Source of the DNA: a virus
Virus record (IMG/VR): IMGVR_UViG_3300044712_001462
Span: 62,001-126,000 of that record
Reading direction: 5' to 3' (one strand)
Length of the DNA stretch: 64,000 nucleotides
In this document: positions 29,001 through 36,566 of the stretch, piece by piece
How positions within the stretch are numbered: the first letter of the stretch is position 1
Layout: each line of letters opens with the position of its first letter
The notes under the pieces: model-generated
The model's input: the letters and a program-made list of their open reading frames with translations, nothing else
Database searches by the model: none
What the model was told of the DNA's origin: nothing
Program-made: the position numbers and the translations under genes

Positions 29001-30224
29001 CGCCGACTGACCTGTGAGTGTATAGGATCCTTTTACTGCGCTGATCTTCTTGGTAGCCCGTAGAGCAGCAGGCTGACCAGTCAACGCATAGCTGCCGTTA
29101 CCGGCTCCCATTTTCTTATCTGAGCGGAGATTCGCATCTTTACCAGCCAGAACATAATCACCACGCCCAGCACTCAGGATCTTCGGTGCGTTGAGATTTG
29201 CGGATTTACCAGTAAGGATATAAGCTCCCACCGTAGCAGCAATTCTGCGATCGCGGCGGAAGTTGGCTATTTGCCCAGAAAGAGTAAAGGCTCCAGGCGC
29301 ACATGCGAGCTTTCGAGCCGGGCCCAGCCAAACCGACTGACCTGTAAGAGTGTAACTTCCTGTTCCCGCTAACAGAATGTGGTTGGCCCGAAGCGTGGAA
29401 CTCTGGCCGGACAATACAAACGAACCACTATTCGCCTGTATCCTAGCCCGAGTACGCAGATCGACTACCGAGCCGGTAATCAAATAGCTCCCAGGCGTAG
29501 GCTGCGTCTGCTTCGTCCTGGAGAAAACCGTAGCCTGACCGGTGAGACTGTAGCTACCTGGTGAAGCAGATAGACGGAGATGTTGCTGCAACCCAGCTGT
29601 CTGACCCAAGAGAGTATAGTTCCCAGGGGCTGCTTGGACTTTGCGGGCAATCACAAGTCCAGCTGGTTTACCAAACAGGATGTAGCTACCGTTAGCGGCG
29701 GGCATCCGCTTAACGGAGCGCAAAGCTACAGGCAGACCGGTTACCAGATAGGCTCCGCTGTTACTGAAGACTTTACGCCCGACTTTGAGCGCTACATTAC
29801 TCGAGATGGTGAATTGGCCATTGCTAGCCACCATCTTTTTGTCTGCACGGAGAGTTGCAGTCTGCCCAGCTAAGATATAGCTGCCTTTAGCAGCATCTGT
29901 TTTTCTGGCTGGTCGCAGATTGACCGTGTTGCCTGTCAGGGTGTACTGGCCATTACCCGCACTGATCTTGCGGCCAGCTTTAGTCGCCGCGGATTGGCCC
30001 GTAATAGAATACGAACCATTGGTAGACGGTAGCTTCTTATACGGCTTGAGCGTAGCAGACTGGCCCGTAAGCGTAAAGCTACCCGGAGAGACGCTCAGTC
30101 TGCGATGAGTCTGGGAGCCTGCAGCCTGTCCTGTAACGATATAGGTAGCGGCATCGGCCAGAAGAATAGCTGGCGATGATCCGGTAGCTGTGCCAAGTTT
30201 GAGGACATCAAAGAGCCAGCTCAT
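26016..30224 (-). CDS. Giant repeat protein, ~59 x 22-residue solenoid, 1402 aa
   Basis: From about residue 20 to 1330 the protein consists of nearly back-to-back 22-residue units with consensus x-x-S-A-x-x-G-S-Y-T-L-T-G-Q-S-A-x-L-R-A-x-R. The aromatic, the Thr-Gly-Gln and a basic pair are the fixed points. An insertion of about 20 residues around GRNDVRAGYYGV interrupts the array near residue 1140. The last 75 residues are a separate acidic domain with two copies of an AV-V-AD-RY pattern. Repeats with YxLTGxxAxL are known from phage and prophage structural proteins but their function is not established. A fibrous shaft or adhesin is likely. The ATG overlaps the preceding gene as ATGA. Confidence 0.8.
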   Translation of the reverse strand: MSWLFDVLKLGTATGSSPAILLADAATYIVTGQAAGSQTHRRLSVSPGSFTLTGQSATLKPYKKLPSTNGSYSITGQSAATKAGRKISAGNGQYTLTGNTVNLRPARKTDAAKGSYILAGQTATLRADKKMVASNGQFTISSNVALKVGRKVFSNSGAYLVTGLPVALRSVKRMPAANGSYILFGKPAGLVIARKVQAAPGNYTLLGQTAGLQQHLRLSASPGSYSLTGQATVFSRTKQTQPTPGSYLITGSVVDLRTRARIQANSGSFVLSGQSSTLRANHILLAGTGSYTLTGQSVWLGPARKLACAPGAFTLSGQIANFRRDRRIAATVGAYILTGKSANLNAPKILSAGRGDYVLAGKDANLRSDKKMGAGNGSYALTGQPAALRATKKISAVKGSYTLTGQSAGIRATRIMPGGSGSYVLTGKAVALRQDKRISAISGSFTLSGQSASTKAGRRVSAISGSYSVSGQSAQLRKNTPLPASYAQYNLVGQAANLKAGRKIAATAGSYLETGQTTGLRATRTLSAARGTYTLTGQAIQTLVAKRLPSATGTYTLAGQSVTLHKHTPLVANNGAYSLTGQSANLKAGRKLAANSGSFVETGQAAALRVARKTAATTGSYLLSGQAVNLRGSFKVAATRGQFTYTGQAAATKAGRRIIAGAGSFTLSGQAATFAKTNRVSSVTGVYAVTGSSVDFRTQNRIPADPGSISLSGQSAVLRATHVFTAAADAYVLTGQSVGLRAARNTVLAAGGYTYAGQTANLRADFKLSTAAGSFTLAGQTAALKAGRKVISVSGAFALTGQSVTLQLRHLVAANPGNFTVSGQAADLQLRKLAEAVTGAYTYTGQAANLRAAFKLAAGSGSMALVGQSAALKIGRKVLSTNGAYTLTGQSATLQLRHRIAADKGSFTLTGQSASLRSSKRVSAIRGGYTLSGQIAALRPGYRVQASPGAFTLSGSSVVLTRGKPIAAAPGAFLLTGKTANLRHDYRVDASHSSYAIANPFTNLVTRSGFSADPITFTLTGQPAALRAAFKLRTVRPESYRLTGKSTNLYANRRIASNTGIYLTAGQSVIAHVAHRLSCSPGSFSVTGQTVGAETVKKLSAERATYTLSAQAANLRQDKRLVANPGEYAFEGRNDVRAGYYGVLAFWLGGGARLTDSWNVQLAPGSFNITGQSADLQKRYSLSAEAGTFDLSGQGVNLRAAHSLQANPGQVQVNGQAMQGQVRHLLAAAAPLYTVIGRRAQLHIQRRMPAVSGRYELRGFTIPLQAHKNIAALSGQYHISNPLTQFGRVIYPETGTFVLNGMPTQGSRATKIQAEPGDFSWAGQAAQLHRTYRWLAVNVEDDARYDLDADSDKSIGPAVTVADTLRYGLNVAQESRSDPKSGQAVKVADAHRYRVSTTSSER
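26228..30140 (-). repeat. 66-bp coding repeat array with 4-unit super-period
   Basis: About 59 degenerate 66-base units encode the 22-residue motif above. Comparing units shows a higher-order period of four units (264 bases). Units 21-24 match 25-28, units 34-37 match 38-41, and units 10-13 match 30-33 in their diagnostic endings (for example KAGR, LQLRH, SVVDLRT/SSVDFRT). The array seems to have grown by duplication of four-unit blocks. Confidence 0.75.
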
Positions 30225-30568
30225 GCAACTTTACGGATCGACCAAGCTAGAGAGCGGTCAGTACCTATAATCTTACGCAACGTCACATCCCAGCCATGAA
30301 GTAAGATGAAGCTGGGACTAGCCCACACCGGGGCACCCTGCGCGCCAGCAAAGCGACAAGAATAGACGAGACGTTGAGTGCCTGCGCTGGTCGCTTTTTC
30401 GTACATCCGGCACTCAAAGACATCACCAGCGGCTAAAGCGTTTAGGTCTACGAAGAATTGGTAAATACCGTCGTTAGTATCTACGTCAGGACCCGCAGTG
30501 TTCGTCGTGAGCGACCACTCTGTCGTACTAATCGTGGCGGAGCCTGTGTAGGCCTCGGAAATAGCCAT
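30221..30568 (-). CDS. Small beta-rich structural protein, 115 aa
   Basis: The ORF starts MAISEAYTGSATISTTEWSL and its stop overlaps the repeat-protein ATG as ATGA. It is beta-rich with a regular hydrophobic pattern (YQFFVDLNALAAGDVFECRM; RLVYSCRFAGAQGAPVWASP) and ends basic. I know proteins of this length and start from phage structural clusters, usually annotated only as hypothetical. Coupling to the 1402-residue gene suggests a cap or partner protein for that fibre. Confidence 0.7.
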   Translation of the reverse strand: MAISEAYTGSATISTTEWSLTTNTAGPDVDTNDGIYQFFVDLNALAAGDVFECRMYEKATSAGTQRLVYSCRFAGAQGAPVWASPSFILLHGWDVTLRKIIGTDRSLAWSIRKVA

Positions 30569-31426
30569 CTAATAGACTCCATACAAGGCCACATTATTCG
30601 CTTCAGCCGCACCTGAGGAAGTTGCCCGTACCTGTAACTGTTTACCAGCCGGAATATCTGTCCAGATAGGTCCAAAAGGACAGCGAGCAGAGACTTCAGC
30701 TGTAGAGGTGGAGATGAACATCGTCGGAGATCCAGCCAGCTGCACGCTATCAAACCCGATCTGCCAGTAAGACCCCTGGCCTAGAGCGCTCGAGTCCGTA
30801 CCATTCCAACCAAACTGAATGGCACCGTAGCGTCCGTTAGTGGTTGAACCAATGTTTGTCCAAGAGCTCCACGCCCCAGTATTGCCTGGTGTGATGTTTG
30901 TTCCGCTGGAGGTAGAAGCGTCAACACCCACACCTTCTACTTTCTGACCACACCACCACATCTCAGGTCGGTTAGGTTCACCGTACAACCAGAGACCTAT
31001 TCGACCGTTTTCATACCCTGGTGCGCCTCGGCTTGTTTTTGCAGTCACGCCAAAGGTGGCACCCGCTTTGACCCAGAGCGGAAAGCAATAGTACTGGGCA
31101 AAACAGACTGTACCTGCGGTAGACCCCGCCGTAAAACCACTGACAAGATCTTCGATGAGGACGGACCAAGATGTTCCACCCGCCGGGTCATAGAGGATAT
31201 CGGTTAACGAGTTGGATATGAAACCAGACGCGTTAATACCCGTTATCCCTATGACCACGTAATGCACATCGTGCGTTAACGCCGTACCGATAACCGTACG
31301 AGGTACACCGTCTACGTTTGCTGTCAACGTATCTGTACCAAACTGCGTTCCGATCGTCGCTGCGGGAGGCGTACTGGTGAGGTTATCCGTACAATGCGCG
31401 AATTGTAGCGGGGGGATAATCAGCAT
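30569..31426 (-). CDS. Probable structural/fibre protein, 285 aa
   Basis: The ATG at 31426 (MLIIPPLQFAHCTDNL) shares its A with the TAA of the upstream gene (TAATG), so a longer upstream reading is not used. The protein is all-beta, Trp/Gly/Ser-rich (GRIGLWLYGEPNRPEMWWCG; TSSGTNITPGNTGAWSSWTN) with a jelly-roll-like look. It probably belongs to the fibre/adhesin set. No enzyme motif is seen. Confidence 0.7.
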   Translation of the reverse strand: MLIIPPLQFAHCTDNLTSTPPAATIGTQFGTDTLTANVDGVPRTVIGTALTHDVHYVVIGITGINASGFISNSLTDILYDPAGGTSWSVLIEDLVSGFTAGSTAGTVCFAQYYCFPLWVKAGATFGVTAKTSRGAPGYENGRIGLWLYGEPNRPEMWWCGQKVEGVGVDASTSSGTNITPGNTGAWSSWTNIGSTTNGRYGAIQFGWNGTDSSALGQGSYWQIGFDSVQLAGSPTMFISTSTAEVSARCPFGPIWTDIPAGKQLQVRATSSGAAEANNVALYGVY

Positions 31427-31863
31427 TACTGGATCGTCAACACGCCAGTGGTGAAGTCGACAGTAAAGGTTTCCGCAGACGAACCCGCCAGCGTTACACC
31501 CGATGCACCGTAATCCCAATAGCCGATTAGCGGATCAATCGGGGAGGTAGATGGCGTATCGTTGTAGAGAATGACGTAGCGGAAAGGACCGATGGCGTTA
31601 GCGCCAGACTGTGTGAACACAACGTCCGATGCATCCAACGTATACAGCCCAGATGTCTGAGAGCTGGTCTTACCACTGAGCGCTGTACCGCCAGCGGTGT
31701 AACCATTCGACGTAGAAGCGATCTCAGTAATGTCAGTCTTTACCGTGTTGGACTGAGAAGGAGCCGTATTCGACAACATGATCTTCAACGAATCATTTTG
31801 AAGATCATGCACCTTTTCAGCCAGGTGCTCAACAAAACAATGAAATTTCACAAACGCAGCCAT
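31426..31863 (-). CDS. Virion protein of a widespread phage type, 145 aa
   Basis: It starts MAAFVKFHCFVEHLAEKVHD, has an AGGAGA ribosome site eight bases before the ATG and shares its last base with the next ATG. The first 30 residues (LAEKVHDLQNDSLKIMLSNT) are a helix-plus-strand pattern I recognise from many phage genomes, followed by a beta-sandwich (PFRYVILYNDTPSTSPIDPL; WDYGASGVTLAGSSAETFTV). Members are usually encoded beside tail fibre or minor capsid genes. Its exact role is unknown. Confidence 0.7.
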   Translation of the reverse strand: MAAFVKFHCFVEHLAEKVHDLQNDSLKIMLSNTAPSQSNTVKTDITEIASTSNGYTAGGTALSGKTSSQTSGLYTLDASDVVFTQSGANAIGPFRYVILYNDTPSTSPIDPLIGYWDYGASGVTLAGSSAETFTVDFTTGVLTIQ

Positions 31864-31896
31864 GCAAACATCTCCTAAAAGTTACCAGACAATCCA

Positions 31897-33165
31897 TTAT
31901 CCAGCCGGGTTGCTTCCTACAACCGGCTTAGCCCCATCCTGAGTTTCGAGCGCGGACTCCCAACTCACTGCCGTGTCATCTTCTTTCGTGACTGTGAGTG
32001 TTTGTCCCGTGATGTACCAGCGGTTGCGTAAGAAACGCAGAGCTTGGCGTACTGTTCTCACAGTCGCTGAGCCAGAATCCGTACCCAGGCTCATGTCTCG
32101 GTCGAGAAACGCATCCGCGATGTCTTCCGCAGTGAGACTCCCGCCACCCGCCGTGCTCACTGCTGCATCCAGGTATCCTGCTTTAGTGTCAGTCCAGGTG
32201 GTGTTGAGCAGCCCGAGATCTGTTTTTGCTTTAATCGCATCGATCAACAAATCTAAGCGCCCACCGTTCGCCCAGTCTGCTTGGAGCTCATTGGTGTTAG
32301 CCAGAATGTCTGCGATTTCTGTGTCGAGATAACTGGCTATGGTTGTGAGATCGATCGACGTAGCCAGAGGACCAGTAGCAGCAGTAATCGCAGCTTCAAC
32401 CACACTCTGAGCTGCCGGGTCCGCTGGTAAGTTATCCGTCTTGGCTTTGATAGCATCAATCAACGCATCCAGCCGTCCGCCATTCGTCCAATCGGTTTGC
32501 AGCTCGTTGGTGTCGGTGAGAATCGTTGTAACGTTGCTGGTAATATCCTGCAGCACCTTACCGGTACTGCCCGCGGTATCATGGTTCCCGCTGAGCACAC
32601 GGTTGAGAATGGCGTCCCGAACTGCGGTCGCAATCGCAGCCACAGTGAGATCTGTTGTTGTCATGTCCGAGGCGATCAGATCCGCAATGGCTTGCATTAC
32701 TGCTGTACCATCCAGCTCATTGATGATCGCTGCCTCTAAAGCAGCTGCCAGCGTTGTGCGCTCTCCGGATGTTAACACTACGCCTGTGCTAGAGAGACGC
32801 GTGTTGAGCGCTGAGTTCCCATACGTGCCACTGTTGACGACAGCATAGGCATCGCCAGTCTGAGTAACCGCTGCACCTGTTGTGAACCCAATGAGCGGCT
32901 CGAGACGTACATTGGATGTCGCACTTTTGGCGTAGAGAGCAAAGCTGTTGCAATTTGTCTCAGCCTGGTCCAGTGTGAAGTAGTAAACACCCGGTAGATT
33001 CGCTGAACTCACTTCCGCGGGATTGGTGTCGGCTAGGGCATCCGCTACACCATCTAGGCTGATGTACGCGGTAATGTTCGCAGCATCGCCTGTTTTGGGT
33101 AGACCGGTCGTCGAATCGTAGGCATAAACATGTACGCCCTGTCCGGCTACATTCTTAAAGAGCAC
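31897..33165 (-). CDS. Tail fibre protein, 422 aa
   Basis: A GTG start overlaps the previous stop as TAGTG. The first 110 residues are a beta domain like that of the other fibre proteins (LPGVYYFTLDQAETNCNSFA). The middle is helical and Ala/Thr/Asp-rich and contains two copies of TNELQ(T/A)DW(T/A)NGGRLD followed by LIDAIKAKTD, a repeat I know from phage fibres. The C-terminal 75 residues (TVRQALRFLRNRWYITGQTL) resemble the ends of the 662- and 295-residue fibres in spacing. This gives at least three fibre paralogues in one region. Function as fibre is inferred. Confidence 0.8.
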   Translation of the reverse strand: MLFKNVAGQGVHVYAYDSTTGLPKTGDAANITAYISLDGVADALADTNPAEVSSANLPGVYYFTLDQAETNCNSFALYAKSATSNVRLEPLIGFTTGAAVTQTGDAYAVVNSGTYGNSALNTRLSSTGVVLTSGERTTLAAALEAAIINELDGTAVMQAIADLIASDMTTTDLTVAAIATAVRDAILNRVLSGNHDTAGSTGKVLQDITSNVTTILTDTNELQTDWTNGGRLDALIDAIKAKTDNLPADPAAQSVVEAAITAATGPLATSIDLTTIASYLDTEIADILANTNELQADWANGGRLDLLIDAIKAKTDLGLLNTTWTDTKAGYLDAAVSTAGGGSLTAEDIADAFLDRDMSLGTDSGSATVRTVRQALRFLRNRWYITGQTLTVTKEDDTAVSWESALETQDGAKPVVGSNPAG

Positions 33166-33425
33166 TACACACCTACCTGTCTGGCCCGAGGCATCCAGAT
33201 TCCGCCGCCAGCAGCCACATACGTCCCAGTGTATTCCGTTCCATCTGCCCCGTACTGGACTGTGTTCTTCACATCTCCAGCAGCCGGAAGAACAAGATCA
33301 CCGTTGAATTCCGCACCTGTAGATGGCCCGTAATTAACGTTATCTCTCACATCATTTGCAGCCGGATACGTTGCCTCAGCTACGTCAAAGTTGGCAGCAT
33401 TAATAGCGGGAGGAGTGTAAGCCAT
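33165..33425 (-). CDS. Small YG-repeat protein, 86 aa
   Basis: The protein contains two tandem units of the form P-A-A-x-D-V-(R/K)-(D/N)-x-V-x-Y-G-x-x-(T/D)-G-x-E-(F/Y)-x-G (ANDVRDNVNYGPSTGAEFNG; GDVKNTVQYGADGTEYTGTY). This repeat family occurs in phage tail regions and in planctomycete proteins. It ends Met-Pro-Arg-Ala-Arg. The stop overlaps the start of the fibre gene that follows. It may be a small fibre-tip or linker protein. Confidence 0.65.
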   Translation of the reverse strand: MAYTPPAINAANFDVAEATYPAANDVRDNVNYGPSTGAEFNGDLVLPAAGDVKNTVQYGADGTEYTGTYVAAGGGIWMPRARQVGV

Positions 33426-33426
33426 T

Positions 33427-34326
33427 TCAGCTCACCATGAAGGGGATGCTGTTTGTCCGGTATTGCGCCGTGGCGTTATTATGTTGCACCGCGGCGTGAA
33501 TGATCTTGTTTCCGGGAACGGTAGCGGTCCAGTTACCTTGGGCGTCAGTAGTCACAACATCCGCCAGCACAGAGTTGGCGGCGTTGTTGTCGTCGCTGGC
33601 CATGACTAGCACGCGAGCACTAGCTAGGTTTGCTCCTGCGATGGTGACCTTCCCGGATACTGTGACAGCTTCGTTGTAGGTAATGGTCACCTGACCCGCG
33701 CCACCGGCTTTTCCTAACTGCGTTCCATTACCCGAACCGCCACCGCCGCCACCAGGTGCTGTTCCATTGCTCACTGCAGGAGCTCCCGCCGCACCTCCAC
33801 TACCGCCACCACCGCCATTGTTGGCTCCGGCTCCTCCAGTAGCGCCTGAGGCATTAGCGCCTTTAGCAATATCACCGGCTCCGGCTCCTCCGCCACCGCC
33901 GATTCCTGTGGCACTAACCCCAGCCGCACCGTTGCCGCCAGCATAGGAAATGTTCCCGATACTGTTGGCAACCGTCCCGGCAGCTCCAGCGGCGTTAGTG
34001 CGTAATCCGGCACCTCCACCAGCTGCCTGAAGCAGGTTCATCAAGCCGTTTGCGCCGTTGTCGATGGTAAAACGAGCCGCTCCTCCCGCCACACCGTTTG
34101 CATTCGAAGCCCCATTAGCACCACCTGGCGGCGCATAAATGCGATACACTTGGCCTTTTACAACATAGATGTTGGACCGAGCGTAAGATCCACCCCCTCC
34201 GCCTCCGCCAGGTAATGTGGCATTGCCCGAACCTCCGCCTCCGCCAGAACCCCAACATTCAACCATTACCGTCTGAGAAGCCGGACAAGTCCAGTTGTTG
34301 TTGTTGTTGTAGGAGATTGTCGCCAT
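33427..34326 (-). CDS. Glycine-rich tail adhesin, 299 aa
   Basis: It starts MATISYNNNNNWTCPASQTV and has eight or so glycine-rich runs between residues 28 and 205 (GSGGGGGSG, PGGGGGGGSY, IGGGGGAGAG, APGGGGGGSG). This is the pattern of polyglycine-II tip domains found in T2/T4-type gp38 adhesins and related receptor-binding proteins. The last 75 residues form a carboxypeptidase-regulatory or Ig-like domain (VTVSGKVTIAGANLASARVL). Variation in the loops between glycine runs would set receptor specificity. Assignment to an adhesin tip is well supported by composition and position. Confidence 0.8.
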   Translation of the reverse strand: MATISYNNNNNWTCPASQTVMVECWGSGGGGGSGNATLPGGGGGGGSYARSNIYVVKGQVYRIYAPPGGANGASNANGVAGGAARFTIDNGANGLMNLLQAAGGGAGLRTNAAGAAGTVANSIGNISYAGGNGAAGVSATGIGGGGGAGAGDIAKGANASGATGGAGANNGGGGGSGGAAGAPAVSNGTAPGGGGGGSGNGTQLGKAGGAGQVTITYNEAVTVSGKVTIAGANLASARVLVMASDDNNAANSVLADVVTTDAQGNWTATVPGNKIIHAAVQHNNATAQYRTNSIPFMVS

Positions 34327-35010
34327 CTAAAGCCCCCACTCTTTGAGAGTCTTTCTCAGGCCAATCACTTTCTCGTCTTCGGGAATGGTGTACTGATGCC
34401 AGAAGAAGCCCGCACCGCTCAGCCCGCACTCTTGTTGGATGTCTATCGCTTTGCGGAACTTCAAACCAAACTTCGCGATATTGCGACTGAGCGTGTAATC
34501 GTCAAGCAAATGTGCTTTGGATATTCCGCTATTCAACTCGGCAGGAATAGGGTTAATCGCATTCAGGGCTTGTTCGAGAGGGATGTCAAGCGGATGCCAC
34601 AAATCTAGACACCAATCCGAGGCGATGGCAAACCAGTTACAGGAACCAATGTTTCGCCCGTCTCGCAAAAAGTACTCATCATACTTCCACCGCACATTAG
34701 CCATGTCGCACGCGTTGTGCAGTACCGTATCCTTGCGCAGATACGTTGTGAAATCGATGGTCTCCGGATGAATCAGCGTGTCTGAGTCAAAGAAGATGTT
34801 CCAGTCATTCTGCATCTCACGACCGAGCTGGTATATCTGGAGCTTCTCGTAGGCAGGCGGATAATCCGGAGACAAGCGTTGATCGATGATATGAAAATCA
34901 GCACCGATCTTCCGCGCGTATTGCTGCATCAGCGGATACGTCAGCGCTGTAATGTCTGGCGCATATCCATCCACGTTCACAGTAAATACGCATTTACGAA
35001 TCGGATTAAT
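34327..35010 (-). CDS. GT-A type glycosyltransferase, about 227 aa
   Basis: The core contains QQYARKIGADFHIIDQR, YEKLQIYQL and NIFFDSDTLIHPE, the last with the D-x-D that binds the metal and nucleotide sugar in GT-A fold enzymes (GT8-like type). The start is uncertain. The GTG at 34980 has no ribosome site and would cut the first strand (KCVFTVNVDGYAPD). The same frame is open upstream to an ATT at 35010 placed seven bases after a GGGGGA element. The enzyme may decorate host surface glycans, phage DNA or virion proteins. Its position between adhesins and membrane genes does not decide. Confidence 0.75.
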   Translation of the reverse strand: MNPIRKCVFTVNVDGYAPDITALTYPLMQQYARKIGADFHIIDQRLSPDYPPAYEKLQIYQLGREMQNDWNIFFDSDTLIHPETIDFTTYLRKDTVLHNACDMANVRWKYDEYFLRDGRNIGSCNWFAIASDWCLDLWHPLDIPLEQALNAINPIPAELNSGISKAHLLDDYTLSRNIAKFGLKFRKAIDIQQECGLSGAGFFWHQYTIPEDEKVIGLRKTLKEWGL

Positions 35011-35076
35011 TTGTTTATCCCCCTGATTGATATGATCTACAGCTATACGTGGATTTGATAGTCAGGTCGTAGCGTG

Positions 35077-35601
35077 TTAACTCCGCCGACTACGCAGAAT
35101 CGTCATTACCTTAGCTCTGTCCGCATCAGACAAAGCTTCGATAGCCGCACAGGGGCGAGCATTCACGTTTGTGCAGAGTGTGGTAAGAGCATCTGTCATG
35201 CGAATCAGCTGAGCTGTGTTCTCTTTAGTAGCGGCTACTGAAGCAGTTGTTGCTGAGGTGCTCTCTCTGGTGAGATCAAGCAGTTCGTTTTGTTGAAATT
35301 CCTCTAGTGAATCAATTCGCTTATCACGGCGCAACGAATCTTCTCGTTGTTCCGCTCCTTGCTTACGAATCCACCAGCCCATACCCAGAAAGCCCAGTAC
35401 CGCGAAAACAATCGCGATACCGAGCTCACCTACCGCACGCCAGACGTCCACTTGATCCAAAACACCGGCTGCCCCGTTCGCCAGGAGTAAAGCCGACACA
35501 GCAATAGTGCTGCCAAGAATTCGCAGACCCATCCTGCACTCCGTTGCAAACCCCTTAAGACCGAAGGTGCTAAACCAGTTGTTATTTACGGATTCCGGCA
35601 T
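35077..35601 (-). CDS. Membrane protein with coiled coil, 174 aa
   Basis: Read from the ATG at 35601 (MPESVNNNWFS). Two hydrophobic segments are visible (LRILGSTIAVSALLLANGAA and GIAIVFAVLGFLGMGWWI), followed by a long charged, heptad-like helix (EDSLRRDKRIDSLEEFQQN) and a short C-terminal domain with two cysteines. This architecture fits a lysis-associated membrane protein such as a spanin-like or holin-partner protein. The overlap with the small membrane protein upstream supports a lysis cassette. The role is inferred. Confidence 0.65.
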   Translation of the reverse strand: MPESVNNNWFSTFGLKGFATECRMGLRILGSTIAVSALLLANGAAGVLDQVDVWRAVGELGIAIVFAVLGFLGMGWWIRKQGAEQREDSLRRDKRIDSLEEFQQNELLDLTRESTSATTASVAATKENTAQLIRMTDALTTLCTNVNARPCAAIEALSDADRAKVMTILRSRRS

Positions 35602-35794
35602 CTTGAGAACTCTTATCTGCGTCACGAGCGAATAGGAGCCCCACAGCGATAATCAACAGAGTGACGAAGTTAGCCCAGTCGGGGACTGTAGCTGCGTTCG
35701 AATCAATGGCAGCCGAGATAGCCTGGCAGAGAGCCCCGCCAGCTAACAAGAACGCTGCCAACGTTGTTTTCCACGAAGTCACAAGGGCCTTCAT
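35582..35794 (-). CDS. Holin-like small membrane protein, 70 aa
   Basis: The protein (starts MKALVTSWKTTLAAFLLAGG) has two hydrophobic segments, at about residues 9-28 and 38-56, joined by a short polar loop (IDSNAATVPDW) and followed by a charged tail (DADKSSQDAGIRK). Size, topology and the SWKTTLA start match small phage holins I know. It lies in a cluster with a peptidase and other membrane proteins, so a holin is the best guess. A one-function assignment by sequence alone is not secure. Confidence 0.6.
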   Translation of the reverse strand: MKALVTSWKTTLAAFLLAGGALCQAISAAIDSNAATVPDWANFVTLLIIAVGLLFARDADKSSQDAGIRK

Positions 35795-35803
35795 ACAGCA
35801 CCT

Positions 35804-36028
35804 CTATGCATCAACAGTTGGATCAATAATCAATTTGAAAGGCAATTTGCCTTTACCTTTGAGCTGTCCGGTCAGAGCCAGCTGGAACTGACTAGCAACC
35901 AGATCCCAATCAATTTCCACTTCTGCCGCAAACCCATCTTTCAGGTCGGCGAACAGATCACGGCCATCACTCGCCGCAGCATACGCTTGTTGGGCTGCGG
36001 CAAGTGCTTTACGACGTACAGGACCCAT
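35804..36028 (-). CDS. Small protein of unknown function, 74 aa
   Basis: The ORF starts MGPVRRKALAAAQQAYAAAS and has a helical N-terminus followed by a beta-like C-terminus (KGKGKLPFKLIIDPTVD). There are no membrane segments. It sits in the lysis-like cluster, in front of the holin candidate, and I do not recognise a family. Confidence 0.6.
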   Translation of the reverse strand: MGPVRRKALAAAQQAYAAASDGRDLFADLKDGFAAEVEIDWDLVASQFQLALTGQLKGKGKLPFKLIIDPTVDA

Positions 36029-36036
36029 AATGGACC

Positions 36037-36366
36037 TCAGAGCATGAAGAACAAGGGAAGGAACTTGGAGATGATCTCGAGAATCTTGGGCAGGTTGTCC
36101 AAGAACATCTGCAGGAAATCAGCCCAGCTACCCACAATCACGCCACCCACGATCGAAGCGTTCACAGGCATCGGAATGCCCGATTCCACCACGAGCGTAG
36201 TCATCTCTTGTTCGAGCTTCTTGCGCTCGTCGGCAGACATGCGATTGAGCTGCCAGCGGAGCAACAGCCGATCCGCCATCCCTACGCCTTCTTTGCGCAG
36301 AGCTTCGATGAGCGTACTGTCCAGAGACCCGTTCTTGCGAAAAATGCCTTCTACTACTTCCGACAT
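36037..36366 (-). CDS. Small protein with C-terminal membrane helix, 109 aa
   Basis: Several in-frame ATGs occur at the start; the one at 36366 (MSEVVEGIFRKNG) best fits the GGAGG element just before. The first 60 residues are charged and helical, residues 60-75 form a small hydrophobic patch (NASIVGGVIVGSWADF), and the last 20 (KILEIISKFLPLFFML) end in a hydrophobic helix. This tail-anchor pattern fits a lysis-cassette or membrane-associated protein. No family is recognised. Confidence 0.6.
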   Translation of the reverse strand: MSEVVEGIFRKNGSLDSTLIEALRKEGVGMADRLLLRWQLNRMSADERKKLEQEMTTLVVESGIPMPVNASIVGGVIVGSWADFLQMFLDNLPKILEIISKFLPLFFML

Positions 36367-36368
36367 CA

Positions 36369-36566
36369 TTACCTCCACAGCCGACGAAATACTCGCCGTC
36401 GTTCGATTTTCCGAGTCACGGTTTTCGTGGTTGCTTTTGCAACTTCACGCACAGGGGTCGCTTTCTCGACAACGCGAGATACGACCGGAACACGCACTGG
36501 CTGCCCACATTGCCCGTTAGGACATTGACCCAAAGCAGCCGCTAGCACTAACGCACTAAGCATCAC
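36369..36566 (-). CDS. Small secreted basic peptide, 65 aa
   Basis: It begins MMLSALVLAAALGQCPNGQC: a short signal peptide followed by two cysteines in a C-PNGQ-C pair. The remainder is Val/Lys/Arg-rich and ends RRRVFRRLWR. Short secreted proteins with QCP-GQC followed by basic segments are frequent in Planctomycetes, which is one of the few hints at the host. The next gene starts directly after it. Its job in lysis or envelope interaction is unknown. Confidence 0.6.
   Translation of the reverse strand: MMLSALVLAAALGQCPNGQCGQPVRVPVVSRVVEKATPVREVAKATTKTVTRKIERRRVFRRLWR

Noticed and set aside
26228-30140. Regular 66-base repeats that could be mistaken for a CRISPR or satellite array
   Set aside because: The repeats keep one open frame, vary mostly at weakly constrained positions and have no identical spacers; they are coding.
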